DNA of 64,000 nt, taken from JACKII01 sp041687435 (GTDB lineage Bacteria > Pseudomonadota > Alphaproteobacteria > Bin95). Where the stretch lies: contig JAWLBX010000007.1 of assembly GCA_041687435.1 (NCBI GenBank), forward strand, positions 103,460-167,459. The letters run 5' to 3'. Numbering within the stretch: the stretch's first letter is position 1; every line of letters begins with the position of its first letter. The position numbers and the translations under genes were made by a program. The notes beneath the pieces are model-generated. The model did not search any database. It had not been told where the DNA came from and worked only from the letters and a program-made list of their open reading frames with translations. Shown in pieces: positions 62,940 to 64,000 of the stretch.

Positions 62940-64000
62940 CAGTCTCCGCCAGCCGGCCCGAAACAAAAGTCGACAAACGCCCGCAATTCCGCCGGGCGGA
63001 TTGGTTTGGTGAAACGCTCGACCCGCAGCGACGCGGCACGCTTCGCCGTTTCGTCGGACCGGTCGGCTGTGGCCAACGCTGCGGGTACTCCGGGATAATC
63101 CTCACGCAGAAGTTCGATCGCCGTCAGGCCGTCAATCGCGGTATCCAGATGATAGTCGGCGATGATGAGATCCGGCACGGCGTCCTCATCCGCCAGCCAT
63201 TCCGCCATTTCCTCGTAGCTGGCAGCGGTCAGCAATGGGCAGCGCCACCGGGCGAACAGCATTTGCATGCCCTTTGCGATCTCCGCATCGTTTTCCAACA
63301 ACAACACCAGCCGGTTCCCCCAGCTTGAGGAGGGGCCCATGGCCTGCTGGGCCAATGGCGGTGCAACCGCTTGTGGCAACGCCGCCGGCAGGGTGACCCG
63401 GAAGCAGGTGCCCCTGCCCGGCCAGGAGCGCAGGCTAACCGTATGCCCCAGCAGATCCACCGCCCGCCGCACGATGGAAAGACCCAGGCCTGCGCCGGCT
63501 CCCGCCTTGGTGTCGAGATGAGTGCCGCGGCGAAATTCCTCGAAAATCATCTGCTGGTCTGCCTCCGGGATACCGGGGCCAGTGTCCCAAACTTCGATCC
63601 GCCAGTCGCTGCCGTTCCGCCGCGTGCCAAGCACCACGCGCCCCTCACGCGTGTATTTCACGGCGTTGGTCAGCAGGTTCAGCAAAACGCGGCGCAGCAG
63701 CGCCTGATCGCTTCGCACCCAGGCGGAGGTTGGCACTGCCCGCAATTGCAGGCCCTTTTCCGCCGCGATACCGGCGACCGAATGCGCCAGCCCCTCCAAC
63801 ACCGGCTGCACGGCAAAATCCGTCACCACCGGCTGGATCGCGCCAACATCCAGCTTGGAGATTTCCAGCAAAGCCCCCAGCAGATCCTCCACCGATTGCA
63901 AGGCGCCAGAGAGCCCGTCAAGAGTCTGCACCGCCGGGGCCGGCAAGGCACTGCGCTCGGCCTCCAGTGCGCTCATGTAGAGCCGCGCGGCATTCAGCGG
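62936..64000 (-). CDS. hybrid sensor histidine kinase / response regulator, N-terminus beyond the window
   Basis: The C-terminal 354 residues. The cut end shows LNAARLYMSALE, the helix right after the phospho-His region of the PAS-containing, NahK/ErcS'-like hybrid kinases. LLNLLTNAVKYT (N box), WDTGPGIPEADQ (G1) and GAGLGLSIVRRAV (G2) form the ATPase; the receiver follows with DLIIADYHLD (phospho-acceptor Asp) and RFTKPIRP (Lys). The phospho-His and sensor domains lie off the right edge. It signals probably to the adjacent LuxR-type regulator. Confidence 0.9.
   Translation of the reverse strand, partial: PLNAARLYMSALEAERSALPAPAVQTLDGLSGALQSVEDLLGALLEISKLDVGAIQPVVTDFAVQPVLEGLAHSVAGIAAEKGLQLRAVPTSAWVRSDQALLRRVLLNLLTNAVKYTREGRVVLGTRRNGSDWRIEVWDTGPGIPEADQQMIFEEFRRGTHLDTKAGAGAGLGLSIVRRAVDLLGHTVSLRSWPGRGTCFRVTLPAALPQAVAPPLAQQAMGPSSSWGNRLVLLLENDAEIAKGMQMLFARWRCPLLTAASYEEMAEWLADEDAVPDLIIADYHLDTAIDGLTAIELLREDYPGVPAALATADRSDETAKRAASLRVERFTKPIRPAELRAFVDFCFGPAGGDC

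Overview
This 64 kb window is GC-rich chromosomal DNA of a metabolically versatile alphaproteobacterium, most likely a member of Rhodospirillales or a related lineage. That placement is an inference from gene families and arrangement: tripartite tricarboxylate transporter, a CaiB-type CoA transferase, flavin-dependent LLM oxidoreductases, mesaconyl-CoA hydratase, DUF2244 and DUF1045 proteins, and exosortase-associated genes. I saw no rRNA, tRNA, CRISPR array, transposase, phage gene or origin. The window cuts the first gene (M81 peptidase, C-terminus missing) and the last gene (hybrid histidine kinase, N-terminus missing).

Layout. 1-7.8 kb: an M81 metallopeptidase divergent from an overlapping amidoligase/glutamine-amidotransferase pair, then a peptide-type ABC transporter without ATPases, diaminopropionate ammonia-lyase and a DUF4242 protein. 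A near-perfect sigma-54 promoter lies before the transporter, which points to nitrogen control. 7.8-10 kb: a methyltransferase and a secreted von Willebrand A protein with a PEP-CTERM-like tail and a clear terminator. 10-12 kb: a D-threonine-aldolase-type enzyme translationally coupled to an N-carbamoyl-D-amino-acid hydrolase. 12-17 kb: GMC oxidoreductase, SDR and penicillin acylase. 17-24 kb: an enolase-superfamily enzyme, a beta-hydroxyacid dehydrogenase, a GNAT-like protein, threonine ammonia-lyase, dapB, DUF2244 and an HNH endonuclease.

24-38 kb is catabolic: DUF1045 and two LLM oxidoreductases, then a run of nine minus-strand genes reading mch, CoA-ester lyase, esterase, amidase, DehI-like protein, tctB, tctA, tctC and CoA transferase. 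The run suggests uptake, CoA activation, hydration and cleavage of a C4-C5 dicarboxylate, with ester and amide hydrolases between. 38-44.6 kb: an SbcCD-like pair, a tyrosine phosphatase and an MsbA-type exporter. 44.7-50 kb: acyl-CoA dehydrogenase, dihydropyrimidinase, hemN and an MFS transporter. 50-56 kb: a TPP enzyme, a VIT-family protein, a VOC protein and a znuCB operon preceded by a small membrane protein and a cupin.

56.6-60.4 kb looks rearranged: a DMT permease, a decayed fragment of its paralogue, a strikingly AT-rich methyltransferase (probably acquired), then an exosortase-A-type O-glycosylation ligase coupled to a small membrane protein. The window ends with a TcuA-like flavoprotein, a LuxR-type response regulator and the convergent hybrid kinase. 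The most promising leads are the sigma-54-preceded amidoligase/diaminopropionate region, the mesaconyl-CoA run, and the PEP-CTERM/ligase pair with its acquired methyltransferase neighbour.
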